32,955 bases of DNA, from assembly GCA_964449305.1 (NCBI GenBank), contig CAYUYM010000015.1, positions 1 to 32,955 of the forward strand. The letters run 5' to 3'. Both the position numbers and the translations under genes were made by a program. Below are positions 16,343-24,357 of the stretch, one piece after another. The notes beneath the pieces are model-generated. The model made no database searches. It saw only the letters and a program-made list of their open reading frames with translations, and was not told the DNA's origin. The DNA is from CAYUYM01 sp964449305 (GTDB taxonomy: Bacteria > Bacteroidota > Ignavibacteria > SZUA-365 > CAYQST01). How positions within the stretch are numbered: position 1 is the stretch's first letter; each line of letters opens with the position of its first letter.

Positions 16343-17095
16343 TCAGGCTGGAGGATCGGCGGGCATGATCTCCGTGATGTCGTCGTCGACCAGGGCGGGA
16401 TCGGTGATGATGACGACGATGAAGCGCTGCGGACCGTGGATGCCCGTCACGAGCACCTTTTCGATGTCGGCCGTCTTGCTTGGTCCGCCGACGATGGTGA
16501 TGGCCGAGGTCCGCCCCCCGCCGGCGTGGCACTGCAGCGTGGGGGTGAGCCGGGACAGATCCGGCAGGATGCGCGAGGCCGGGAGCACGACGACGTGGAT
16601 ATCGACCAGGAGGGACAGGGCGCGGCTCTCGTGCGGTGTGGAGGCGATGACCACGGCGCCGGAATCCGCGAGGCCGGCCAGTGCCGTCCCGACGCCGATC
16701 TGCGCCTCGGCCGTGCGGCGGCGGAGATAGGTGTCCGCATCGGTCGCCTCCTCGTCCACGGGCACGCGGATCAGCTCCACGCCGTCGAGCCGGTCGGTGA
16801 GTGCGGCGCCGGAGATGAGGCGCGCCATGACGGGATCGGACGAGAGCACCACCCGGTCCGGCCCGACGGTGGCCGTGAGCGAGGCGAGCCAGTCCACAAA
16901 CTCCGTGCGAGTGGCACAGCGCACGGCCTCCCCTCCCGCCTCCGCCAGGGCGGCGGCAAAGCGGTCCACGGGATCACCATCCCTGACAGGAGCGAGCGTG
17001 GCGAAGATCTCCTTCAGCGGATCACCCGCGGGCTTGCGCACCATGGTGAGGCCGAGGGCATTCCTGAACCCGTCAAGCATGGCGTCACGCCTCAT
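16343..17095 (-). CDS. lutC: LUD-domain protein LutC-like (lactate utilisation)
   Basis: This 250-residue protein carries a LUD domain like LutC/YkgG, the third component of the LutABC L-lactate oxidation complex. Conserved LUD features are ADSGAVVIAST (about the middle) and VVVLPASRILPDL; the C-terminal HGPQRFIVVIITDP is also typical. I place the start at ATG 17095 because AAGGAG (17103-17108) lies 7 nt upstream; the next ATG (17080) would be too far from it. This gives an 11-bp overlap with lutB, consistent with coupled translation. Unlike LutB it has no iron-sulfur cysteines. Confidence 0.85.
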   Translation of the reverse strand: MRRDAMLDGFRNALGLTMVRKPAGDPLKEIFATLAPVRDGDPVDRFAAALAEAGGEAVRCATRTEFVDWLASLTATVGPDRVVLSSDPVMARLISGAALTDRLDGVELIRVPVDEEATDADTYLRRRTAEAQIGVGTALAGLADSGAVVIASTPHESRALSLLVDIHVVVLPASRILPDLSRLTPTLQCHAGGGRTSAITIVGGPSKTADIEKVLVTGIHGPQRFIVVIITDPALVDDDITEIMPADPPA

Positions 17096-18488
17096 GGTCA
17101 CGCTCCTTCCAGAGCTGTCGGAAGCCCGCCGGTGCAGGCGGCGGGAAATCCCGCGTCTCGCTCCAGCCGGGCACGGGCACGGCTCCGCGTTCGTTGGCGA
17201 GAAGCGGGGCAAAGGTGCGGGCGAGCGATGAAAGCATCACGTACAGACGGGGCGACTGCAGGACGCGTGCGGCGAGCCGCATGCCCAGGCGCTCGAGCGG
17301 CGCGGTCAATCCGGCCCGTTCGACGCGGGCGCGCTGCTGCAGAAGGAGATGATGAAGTTCGATGCGCACGGGACAGACCCCGGCGCAGCTCCCGCAGAGG
17401 GATGAGGCAAATGGCAGGGCCTTCGCGGCCTCCAACCCGGCAAACACCGGGGTGATGACGGCCCCGATGGGCCCCGAATACACCGAACCGTAGCCGTGCC
17501 CGCCGATGATGCGGTACACCGGGCAGACGTTCAGGCAGGCGCCGCAGCGGATGCACCGGAGCGCCGGGCGCAGGTCCCCGTCGGCGAGCATGGCCGTGCG
17601 GCCGTTGTCCACCAGAACGATGTGCAGCGCGTCGGGACCGTCCTTCTCCCCTGTCCGCCGCGGCCCGGTGATGATGGAGGTGTAGCAGCTGATGCGCTGC
17701 CCTGTGGCGCTGCGTGCGAGCATGCCGAGCATGTGCGTGAGGCTGCGCATGTCGGGAAGAACGCGCTCAATGCCCATCACGGCGATGTGCACGCGTGGCA
17801 GCGTGGTGCTGAGGCGGGCGTTGCCCTCGTTCTCCACGATGGCGATGGACCCCGTCTCCGCCACGCCGAAGTTGACACCGGAGATTCCGATGCCGGCGTC
17901 AAGGAATTTCCGCCGCAGCACACGACGCGCGATGGCCGTCAACTCACCGGGATCGTTCGTGATGGGCACGCCGAGCCTGTCTGCGAACAGGGCCCCCACC
18001 TCATCGCGCGAGAAATGCAGCGCCGGTGCGGTGATGTGCGACGGGAGCTGGCCCGCAAGCTGCACGATGTATTCGCCGAGATCCGTCTCCACCGCCTTGA
18101 TGCCGACGCCGGCCAGGGCGGCTGTCAGGCCGATCTCCTCGGTGACCATGGACTTGGATTTCACCGCGAGCGTGCCATGGGGGCGGGCGATGCCCGTGAC
18201 GATTGCGGCGGCCTCGGCGGCTGTGGAGGCCCAATGGACACGGGCGCCCGAGGCCTCGGCATTGCGTGCGAACTCGTCGAGGTAGGCTGGAAGGTGGTCG
18301 ATCACGAGGCGGCGGATCTCCCCGGCCACCACGCGCCGCTGCTCCCAGTCCGGAAGCTCACCCACCACCAGCGCGCGCTTCTCCACCGAGGTGCGCGTGG
18401 CCCGCTCGATGTTGCGGCGCAGGCGGGCGTCGCCGATGCGTTCCCGCACCAGCTCATGGAAGTTCTCCGGAACAACGCGCACGCCCAT
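17085..18488 (-). CDS. lutB: Iron-sulfur oxidoreductase LutB-like (LUD domain plus 2x 4Fe-4S)
   Basis: This 467-residue protein matches LutB/YkgF. It has an N-terminal LUD domain (with KSKSMVTEEIGL, GVAETGSIAIVENEGNAR and LPDMRSLTHML), then two cysteine sets, CIRCGACLNVCPVYR (about 309-323) and CGSCAGVCPVRIE (about 363-375), and a C-terminal tail. It should pass electrons between the LutA/LutC partners and an acceptor in the oxidation of L-lactate or another 2-hydroxy acid. ATG 18488 overlaps the lutA stop as TGATG and has GGAGG 7 nt upstream; a GTG one codon earlier is the alternative. The order lutA-lutB-lutC is the canonical one. Confidence 0.92.
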   Translation of the reverse strand: MGVRVVPENFHELVRERIGDARLRRNIERATRTSVEKRALVVGELPDWEQRRVVAGEIRRLVIDHLPAYLDEFARNAEASGARVHWASTAAEAAAIVTGIARPHGTLAVKSKSMVTEEIGLTAALAGVGIKAVETDLGEYIVQLAGQLPSHITAPALHFSRDEVGALFADRLGVPITNDPGELTAIARRVLRRKFLDAGIGISGVNFGVAETGSIAIVENEGNARLSTTLPRVHIAVMGIERVLPDMRSLTHMLGMLARSATGQRISCYTSIITGPRRTGEKDGPDALHIVLVDNGRTAMLADGDLRPALRCIRCGACLNVCPVYRIIGGHGYGSVYSGPIGAVITPVFAGLEAAKALPFASSLCGSCAGVCPVRIELHHLLLQQRARVERAGLTAPLERLGMRLAARVLQSPRLYVMLSSLARTFAPLLANERGAVPVPGWSETRDFPPPAPAGFRQLWKERDHEA

Positions 18489-19228
18489 CACCGCGCCTCC
18501 CGGGCAAGGATGTCGGCGATGTGCATGGCACGGACGGGCAGGCCACGGCGGTCGATCACTCCCTGGATGTTCATGAGACAGCTCGAGTCCACACCCGTCA
18601 CCACGGCTGCCCCGGTGGCGAGGATGGACTCCACCTTGGACGCTGCCATGGCGGCCGAGATGCCCGCGTTCTTCACGGCGAAGGTGCCGCCGAAGCCGCA
18701 GCAGGTGTCCGCCTCAGGCATCTCCACGAGCTCCAGGCCGCGCACGGCGCCAAGCAGCGCGCGCGGCTGCGCCCGGATGCCGAGTTCGCGCAGGGCGTGA
18801 CAGCTGTCATGCACGGTGACGCGCGCGGGGAGGGCGGCGCCGACATCGGTGACGCCGAGGACATCGACAAGGAAGGAGGTGAACTCATGGATGCGGGAGC
18901 GCAGGCGGTCGGCCTTTTCGCGGTAGGCATCGGGCAGCGCGAGCGTGGTGCCGTAGAACACCTTCACCATCGCGGTGCATGAACCGGACGGAGCCACCAC
19001 ACACTCGGAGTCCCCGAAGATGTCGAGGAAGCGGCAGGCCAGCGCCGCGGCCTCATCATGATACCCCGAGTTGAACATCGGCTGGCCGCAGCAGGTCTGC
19101 CGCGCATCGTAGGTGACGTGCAGGCCCAGGCGTTCCAGCACACGCACCATGTTCATCCCCACGCCGGGATGGAACTCGTCATTGATGCAGGGGATGAACA
19201 GGGATATCGTGGAGGGGTGTGGATTCAC
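18488..19228 (-). CDS. lutA: Fe-S oxidoreductase LutA-like (CCG-domain protein)
   Basis: This 246-residue protein has two cysteine-rich CCG modules, ending RQTCCGQPMFNSGYHDEA and EADTCCGFGGTFAVKN, with SCHALRELG and SSCLMNIQG between and after them. This is the LutA/GlpC-C/HdrB-type fold. LutA works with LutB and LutC in oxidising L-lactate to pyruvate in organisms lacking LldD. The family begins a few residues before SLFIPC, so I chose GTG 19228. A GTG at 19297 in the same frame would add 23 residues with no better ribosome binding site. It heads the six-gene cluster, 164 bp downstream of trxB. Confidence 0.9.
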   Translation of the reverse strand: MNPHPSTISLFIPCINDEFHPGVGMNMVRVLERLGLHVTYDARQTCCGQPMFNSGYHDEAAALACRFLDIFGDSECVVAPSGSCTAMVKVFYGTTLALPDAYREKADRLRSRIHEFTSFLVDVLGVTDVGAALPARVTVHDSCHALRELGIRAQPRALLGAVRGLELVEMPEADTCCGFGGTFAVKNAGISAAMAASKVESILATGAAVVTGVDSSCLMNIQGVIDRRGLPVRAMHIADILAREAR

Positions 19229-19392
19229 GGAAGCGGCTGGTTGATGCTTCAGCCGGGAAAGGCGCCCGGTGATCGGGTGCCCTCCCGGAGAGTCCACAAA
19301 GATACGGAAGAGGGATGAAAGGCCGAAAGCAACTGGTGCGTGCCGCGCTCACCCGTCGGCGCGCCCGCGGAGGGCTGCCGCGCCGTCGGAGA

Positions 19393-20340
19393 TCATACCG
19401 CGAGGCCGTGCTCCACGAGCCAGCGTTCGGCATCGATGGCCGCCATGCATCCGGAGCCCGCGGCACTGATGGCCTGCCGGTAGGTGTGATCCTGCACATC
19501 GCCGCAGGCGAACACCCCGTCGACACTGGTGTAGGTGGATCTGCCGCGCGTGGCGATGTAGCCGTTCTCGTCCATCTCGATCAGGCCCTGAAAGAGTGTG
19601 GTGTTCGGCTGATGACCGATGCCGATGAAGAGACCGTCGACGCGGAAGTCCGAGAGCGCACCGGTGTTCACGTCGCGCAGCACGAGGTGGGTGAGGCGAC
19701 GCACACCGTTCTCCTCCACGCCCACGATGTCGTGAACCACGGAATTCCATTGGAACGCGATCTTCGGATTCTTCATGGCGCGTTCACGCATGATCCTGCT
19801 GGCACGCAGCTCCCCTCGCCGGTGGATCATCGTCACCTTTGTCGCGAACTTCGTGAGGTAGGCGGCCTCCTCCACGGCCGTGTCACCGCCGCCCACCACG
19901 GCCACCTCCAGCCCGCGGAAGAAGAAGCCGTCGCAGGTGGCGCAGGCGGAGACGCCATAGCCCATGTACGGTTTCTCGTTCTCGAGGCCGAGCAGCTTTG
20001 CCGATGCGCCGGTGGCGATGATGACCGCGTCGGCGGTGAAGCTGTCGTTGTCGGTGGTGACGACGAAGGGGCGGACCGAGAAGTCCACCGAGGTCACCGA
20101 CTCGAAGCGCGTCTCCGCGCCGAAACGCTGTGCCTGCGCACGCATGTCGTCCATGAGCTTCGGGCCCTGGATGCCCTCAGGAAAGCCGGGGAAGTTCTCG
20201 ATCTCCGTGGTGATGGTGAGCTGGCCGCCGGGCTGGATGCCCTCAAACACGAGGGGGCGCAGATTGGCGCGCGCAGAATACACCGCCGCCGTGAGGCCCG
20301 CAGGTCCTGATCCGATGATGATGAGTTGACGATGGTCCAT
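19393..20340 (-). CDS. trxB: Thioredoxin-disulfide reductase
   Basis: This 315-residue FAD- and NADPH-dependent enzyme reduces thioredoxin or a similar dithiol. It has the FAD site GSGPAGLTAAVYSARA at the N-terminus, the redox centre CATC within GVSACATCDGFF, the NADPH site VVGGGDTAVEEA with HRR following, and the second FAD motif GVFACGDVQDHTYRQA near the C-terminus. The length is typical. ATG 20340 has GAAGGA 7 nt upstream. It follows queG by 33 bp and so is likely in the same transcript as the Rieske protein and queG. Because bacillithiol genes are present, a bacillithiol-related reductase (Bdr-like) was considered, but the CATC motif fits TrxB. Confidence 0.94.
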   Translation of the reverse strand: MDHRQLIIIGSGPAGLTAAVYSARANLRPLVFEGIQPGGQLTITTEIENFPGFPEGIQGPKLMDDMRAQAQRFGAETRFESVTSVDFSVRPFVVTTDNDSFTADAVIIATGASAKLLGLENEKPYMGYGVSACATCDGFFFRGLEVAVVGGGDTAVEEAAYLTKFATKVTMIHRRGELRASRIMRERAMKNPKIAFQWNSVVHDIVGVEENGVRRLTHLVLRDVNTGALSDFRVDGLFIGIGHQPNTTLFQGLIEMDENGYIATRGRSTYTSVDGVFACGDVQDHTYRQAISAAGSGCMAAIDAERWLVEHGLAV

Positions 20341-20373
20341 GGTGCTGTCCTTCTTGGTGAAAGTGTCCCGACA

Positions 20374-21321
20374 TCAGGAATGAGATTCACGCTGGCGCAA
20401 AACGATTCGGGCATTGCGCCGCAGGCGTTCCGCCTTGAGGCGCAGGATGGGGCTGCCGGCGTGCAAGGTACGAAATTCCCCGTCGTCGATTGCAGCAAGT
20501 GCGTCGAGCCTCGGTGCCACGTTGTGCGGACGTGCGGTGAAGCAGTCCTCCCCTGTCGCCTGGGCAAAGCGGTTCCACGGACAGACATCCTGACAGATGT
20601 CGCAACCGTGAACCCAGCCCGCGAAGTCGAGTCCCCCGCGCGACGGATCCTCGTCCCGGGATTCGATGGTGAGCTGGGAGATGCAACGGCGTGCATCCAC
20701 CACACCGGGGCGGACGATCGCGCGTGTGGGGCAGGCGTCGATGCAGGCCGAGCAGGTGCCGCAGAAGTTCCCGTGCGCGGCGTCGGGGTCGAGGGCGGCC
20801 GTGGTGATCACGGTCCCGAGGAACACCCAGGATCCGAGGTCACGTGTGATGAGGCAGGCATTCCTCCCCACCCACCCGAGGCCGGCGCGCTCGGCCCAGG
20901 CTTTCTCCATCACCGGGCCGGAGTCGACATGGAGGCGTGAGGCGGAGCCGGGGCAGAGCTCATCGAGGAGGGCGGCGAGCCGGGTGAGGCGATCGAGAAG
21001 CACCTCGTGGTAGTCGTCACCCCAGGCATAGCGCGAGATGCGGCCCGTGGCCGGATCGTCGGAGTGGCGGAGGGGGGTGTGGTAGTTCATGGCCACCATG
21101 ATGACGGACTGTGCCCCGGGGAGGACGCGTGCGGGGTCGGCGCGCCGCCCCGGATCACGCGCCATCCATTGCATCCCCGCGTGATACCCGGCATCGAGCC
21201 AGGCACGCAGGCGGTCCTCCAGAATGCCGGTGTCACACACCCGCGCGATTCCTGCATGGGAAAAGCCCAGGTCACGGGCACCGGTCTTCACGCGCACAGC
21301 CGGTGGTCGAGGGTGCGTCAC
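20374..21321 (-). CDS. queG: Epoxyqueuosine reductase
   Basis: This 315-residue cobalamin-dependent iron-sulfur enzyme carries out the last step of queuosine tRNA modification, reducing epoxyqueuosine to queuosine. Family marks are GYHAGMQWMA, SVIMVAMNY, DSGPVMEKAWAERAGLGWVG, and two cluster motifs CGTCSACIDACPT (about 187-199) and CDICQDVCPWN (about 237-247). The start is GTG 21321, which overlaps the stop of the Rieske gene as GTGA; AGGAGG lies 4 nt upstream. A longer open frame runs through the Rieske gene in another frame and is not coding. The C-terminus is the short form without an extended HEAT-repeat tail. Confidence 0.92.
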   Translation of the reverse strand: MTHPRPPAVRVKTGARDLGFSHAGIARVCDTGILEDRLRAWLDAGYHAGMQWMARDPGRRADPARVLPGAQSVIMVAMNYHTPLRHSDDPATGRISRYAWGDDYHEVLLDRLTRLAALLDELCPGSASRLHVDSGPVMEKAWAERAGLGWVGRNACLITRDLGSWVFLGTVITTAALDPDAAHGNFCGTCSACIDACPTRAIVRPGVVDARRCISQLTIESRDEDPSRGGLDFAGWVHGCDICQDVCPWNRFAQATGEDCFTARPHNVAPRLDALAAIDDGEFRTLHAGSPILRLKAERLRRNARIVLRQRESHS

Positions 21322-21635
21322 CAGTCCTCCTCCCGCGGAGGGGGCAGCTCCACATGCAGGCCACCGTCCTCGATCCACACGGGGTAGGTGCGGACGCGGC
21401 CCGAGGTGTCCACGTTTCTCCCGGTCCGCACATCGAAGCGCCAGCCGTGCATCGGACAGGTCACGACGTGCCCCTCGCACAGACCGCCGGCAAGGGCGGG
21501 GATGTGCTGATGCGGGCAGATGTCGCTGATGGCGTGATGCGCGCCGGCGATGTGGAAGACCGCGATGAGGTGGTCGCCGCATTCGAACACGCGGGCGCTG
21601 CCTTCGGGGATGGCGTCGGCATCACAGAGACGCAT
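21318..21635 (-). CDS. Rieske 2Fe-2S ferredoxin-like protein
   Basis: This 105-residue single-domain protein has the Rieske motifs CPHQH and CPMHGWRFD, separated by 17 residues, which hold a 2Fe-2S cluster by two Cys and two His. The ending (GRVRTYPVWIEDGGLHVEL) is usual for soluble Rieske ferredoxins of the NirD/BphF type. No signal peptide or membrane anchor is present, so it acts in the cytoplasm as an electron carrier. ATG 21635 has GGAG 7 nt upstream. Its 4-bp overlap with queG suggests it may supply electrons to QueG, but this is inference. No dioxygenase or nitrite reductase gene lies nearby. Confidence 0.88.
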   Translation of the reverse strand: MRLCDADAIPEGSARVFECGDHLIAVFHIAGAHHAISDICPHQHIPALAGGLCEGHVVTCPMHGWRFDVRTGRNVDTSGRVRTYPVWIEDGGLHVELPPPREEDW

Positions 21636-21698
21636 GGGGTAGCTCCGGTGGTGTCGTGGTGGAAGATGCAGGGTGGATTGGAGGCACGCCTGCCGGGG

Positions 21699-21736
21699 GA
21701 AAACAGGAATGGTTCAGAGCCAGGCCCTGAACCATT
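21699..21736 (-). terminator. Intrinsic terminator of the DUF309-ferredoxin operon
   Basis: Perfect 10-bp arms AATGGTTCAG/CTGAACCATT (21708-21717 and 21727-21736) enclose a 9-nt loop. On the minus strand the stem is followed by CCTGTTTTCC. It begins 29 bp after the ferredoxin stop and separates that operon from the Rieske-queG-trxB genes. Confidence 0.65.
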
Positions 21737-21765
21737 GAAACACGACGGCGAAACGGGGCGTGGGA

Positions 21766-22098
21766 TCAGCGGCCGAGCTCGTCGAGCTGCTTGACGCGCG
21801 CTTCGAGCACATCGCGGGATTCCACATGCTTCGGGTCGGGGAGGCAGCAGTCGACCGGGCACACGGCGGCGCACTGCGGCTCATCGTGGAAACCGACGCA
21901 CTCCGTACACTTGTCGGGCACGATGTAGAAGAAATCGCTCGAGAAAAAGCCCTCGGCACCCATCGGGGAGGTGTCCCCCTCGGCATAGGTCTTGCCGCCG
22001 AGTGTCCAGTTGGCGCCGCCCTCATAGATGGCAGTGTTGGGACATTCCGGTTCGCAGGCTCCGCAGTTGATGCAGTCCGTCGTGATGTAGATGGCCAT
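21766..22098 (-). CDS. 2[4Fe-4S] ferredoxin, Allochromatium type
   Basis: This 110-residue ferredoxin has a first cluster motif CINCGACEPECP and a second with the long insertion typical of Allochromatium-type ferredoxins: CTECVGFHDEPQCAAVCPVD, followed by one extra cysteine. Such low-potential ferredoxins serve 2-oxoacid oxidoreductases and other reductive reactions in Chlorobiota and Proteobacteria. A segment between the two motifs (about residues 28-58) is longer than in classic forms. ATG 22098 has AAGGA 8 nt upstream, and that signal overlaps the stop of the DUF309 gene, so translation is likely coupled. It is a possible electron acceptor for the VOR-like enzyme at the left edge. Confidence 0.92.
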   Translation of the reverse strand: MAIYITTDCINCGACEPECPNTAIYEGGANWTLGGKTYAEGDTSPMGAEGFFSSDFFYIVPDKCTECVGFHDEPQCAAVCPVDCCLPDPKHVESRDVLEARVKQLDELGR

Positions 22099-22109
22099 GA
22101 TACTGTTCC

Positions 22110-22502
22110 TTAAACTGGTGGTGGATCAGATGGTGCTATGGAAACAAGAGGTGGAACGGGGATGATGCCGGGCGATGAGAGGCCATGGATGATTGCCTCG
22201 TGAAGAAGGTCAATCTGCCGGGCCATCGCCGTCCTGGCCGCTTCGGTGTTGATACCACGCGTAATTTGGGGAAACTGGTTCAACTTTTCCAAACTCTTCG
22301 AGAACAAACTGAAGGCGCCGGTGAGGTTGGCATTCCCCAGGTGATACCACGCTGTGGTCATCTGGATGAGGCCCTGGATGAAGAGCTTCTCGGGGCCGCG
22401 TGTCTCATGCCACACGTCCTCCCACACTTCATGCGCATCGAAGTACTCCCCCCGATTGAACAGGGCGACACCCAACGCCAACAGCTCCTCTGGATTTTCC
22501 AT
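22110..22502 (-). CDS. DUF309 family protein
   Basis: This 130-residue, mostly helical cytoplasmic protein contains the DUF309 core: LFNRGEYFDAHEVWEDVW (about 15-32), then LFIQGLIQMTTAWYHL. The conserved His and acidic residues of the first motif are intact. No reaction is known for the family. The last 20 residues are Pro-rich and probably disordered. It lies 11 bp upstream of the ferredoxin gene and is surely co-transcribed with it; the two share a terminator. It is divergent from bshC across 204 bp. Confidence 0.82.
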   Translation of the reverse strand: MENPEELLALGVALFNRGEYFDAHEVWEDVWHETRGPEKLFIQGLIQMTTAWYHLGNANLTGAFSLFSKSLEKLNQFPQITRGINTEAARTAMARQIDLLHEAIIHGLSSPGIIPVPPLVSIAPSDPPPV

Positions 22503-22706
22503 GTCCGAATTTACACCGACGGGGATTGGGAAACAATGTGAATCACGTTCTCAAGTCATCACGTTGGACTGCATGGGGAGGGGCGAAGCGTGACAGGATG
22601 ACCGGGTGAACGTGCCGTCTCAGAACAGAAGGGACGGACTCGTTCTGTCGCCGGAATGTCTTACATTGCGGCCTGAGCACCCACCATCGCAAGGACGCCG
22701 CGACCG

Positions 22707-24335
22707 ATGATCACCCTCCCCTATTCCATCATACCGGGCATGTCGAAGCTGTTCATCGACTACTGCGCCGGGGAAGCCGACATCCGCCGGTACTTCATGG
22801 GGCATTTCACCGATGTGATGGCCTATGAGACGCACCTCCAGATTCTGGAGCAGCGGGAGCATCCCCGCGAGGAGCTGTGCTCCGCGCTGGCCCGTCAGCA
22901 GGAGGCGTTCGGATCGGGGGAGGCCGCGCTTGCCAATGTGGCCCGGCTCAACGAACCCACCACCTTCGCGGTGCTCACCGGTCAGCAGGCGGGGCTCTTC
23001 CTCGGACCAATGTACACGATCTACAAGGCGTTGACCACCGTGCACCTGGCCCGCTGGCTCGGCGAGGAGTTCCCCTCGTATCAGTTCGTCCCCGTGTTCT
23101 GGATCGAGGGCGAGGACCACGATCTCGACGAGGCCAACGCCGCCTGCGTCATCGACCGGGGCAACGATCCGGTGAAGCTCTCCTGGCCCGACAACCTGGA
23201 GCCAGGGGCAAAAAACATGCGCCCTGTCGGGGGGATCGCCTTCGACGATGGACTGACGACAACCCGCACGGAATTGCTTGAGCGCCTCGGCATCACGGAG
23301 TTCACCCCCGCCCTCGAGGCCATGCTCAATGCGTCGTATGTCCCGGGCACCACCTTTGGCACCGCCTTCGCACGGCTGTTCAACCGATTGTTCCCCGACC
23401 ACGGCATCATCTTCGCCGACCCCTCCGACCCGGCCCTCAAGCGCCTCGTCCGGCCGCTCATTCTCCGTGAGCTCGAGACCTTCCCCACCTCCGGCGAGGA
23501 GGTGATCCGGCGGTCGGCGGAGCTCGAGGAGCTGTACCACGCACAGATCAAGCCACGTGCCATCAATCTCTTCATCCGCCATCGTGGCAACCGCTACGCC
23601 CTCGAGCCGTCGGAAAACGACTTCTTCCTTCGCGGTTCCCGGCAGCGGTATACGCGCGAGGAATTGCTGGCCATGGCGGATGAGACCCCGGAGGTGTACA
23701 GCCCGAATGTTGCCCTGCGCCCCGTGTTCCAGGATGCCATCTTCCCCACAGTCGCTTCCGTGGCCGGGCCGGGAGAGATCGCCTACTTCGCCCAATTGCA
23801 GCCGGTGTACGACCACTTCAACGTCCCCATGCCGGTGATCGTGCCACGTGCCTCGATCAGCCTCGTGGACCGGCGCGTACAGAAGCTCATGGAGAAGCTG
23901 GACCTGCCCTTCACCGCGCTGTTCGACAAACCCGACGAGCTCTACCGCCATTATCTGCGGACATCGAACCAGAAGACGCTGGTCAACGACTATTTCACGA
24001 TGCGTGACGATCTGCTGGCTCTCACCGCCACCTTCGCGGATCTGGCGGGCCAGATCGATGCCAACCTGCGGACCCCCGCCCAGGCCGCACGGGAGCGCAT
24101 CGCCGGTGTGATCCAGCAATTCGAGGAGAAGCTGGTGGCCAACGAGAAGCAGCGCGACGAGACCATCGAACGGCAGTTCCAGAAGTGTGCGAACATCATG
24201 ATGCCCCTGGACGTGATCCAGGAACGCGGTCTCAACATCCTCTCATGGTACAACCGCTACGGCAGTGATGTGCTCCACGCCATCGACACGGCCTGCGAAC
24301 CCTTCCCCGCGGAGCACCGCTTCGTGATGCTCTGA
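22707..24335 (+). CDS. bshC: Bacillithiol biosynthesis cysteine-adding enzyme
   Basis: This 542-residue protein is BshC, which adds cysteine to GlcN-malate in the last step of bacillithiol synthesis. Family marks are FAVLTGQQAGLFLGPMYTIY (about residues 88-107), VPVFWIEGEDHDLDEAN (the HxxD-type site), LFPDHGIIFADPSDPALK, SPNVALRPVFQDAIFPTV, and GPGEIAYFAQLQPVYDHFNV. A coiled-coil segment (about residues 440-500) precedes the C-terminus, as in the Bacillus structure. ATG 22707 has no clear Shine-Dalgarno. It converges on the rhomboid gene with 22 bp between the stops. Together with bshA it indicates that this organism uses bacillithiol. Confidence 0.95.
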   Translation: MITLPYSIIPGMSKLFIDYCAGEADIRRYFMGHFTDVMAYETHLQILEQREHPREELCSALARQQEAFGSGEAALANVARLNEPTTFAVLTGQQAGLFLGPMYTIYKALTTVHLARWLGEEFPSYQFVPVFWIEGEDHDLDEANAACVIDRGNDPVKLSWPDNLEPGAKNMRPVGGIAFDDGLTTTRTELLERLGITEFTPALEAMLNASYVPGTTFGTAFARLFNRLFPDHGIIFADPSDPALKRLVRPLILRELETFPTSGEEVIRRSAELEELYHAQIKPRAINLFIRHRGNRYALEPSENDFFLRGSRQRYTREELLAMADETPEVYSPNVALRPVFQDAIFPTVASVAGPGEIAYFAQLQPVYDHFNVPMPVIVPRASISLVDRRVQKLMEKLDLPFTALFDKPDELYRHYLRTSNQKTLVNDYFTMRDDLLALTATFADLAGQIDANLRTPAQAARERIAGVIQQFEEKLVANEKQRDETIERQFQKCANIMMPLDVIQERGLNILSWYNRYGSDVLHAIDTACEPFPAEHRFVML

Positions 24336-24357
24336 CACTCCATCCGCACCCTCCGTT

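Noticed and set aside
22621..22648. Short inverted repeats CAGAAC/GTTCTG and ACAGAA/TTCTGT upstream of bshC
   Set aside because: The 6-bp arms are short and the two pairings overlap and compete; this is near what chance allows.
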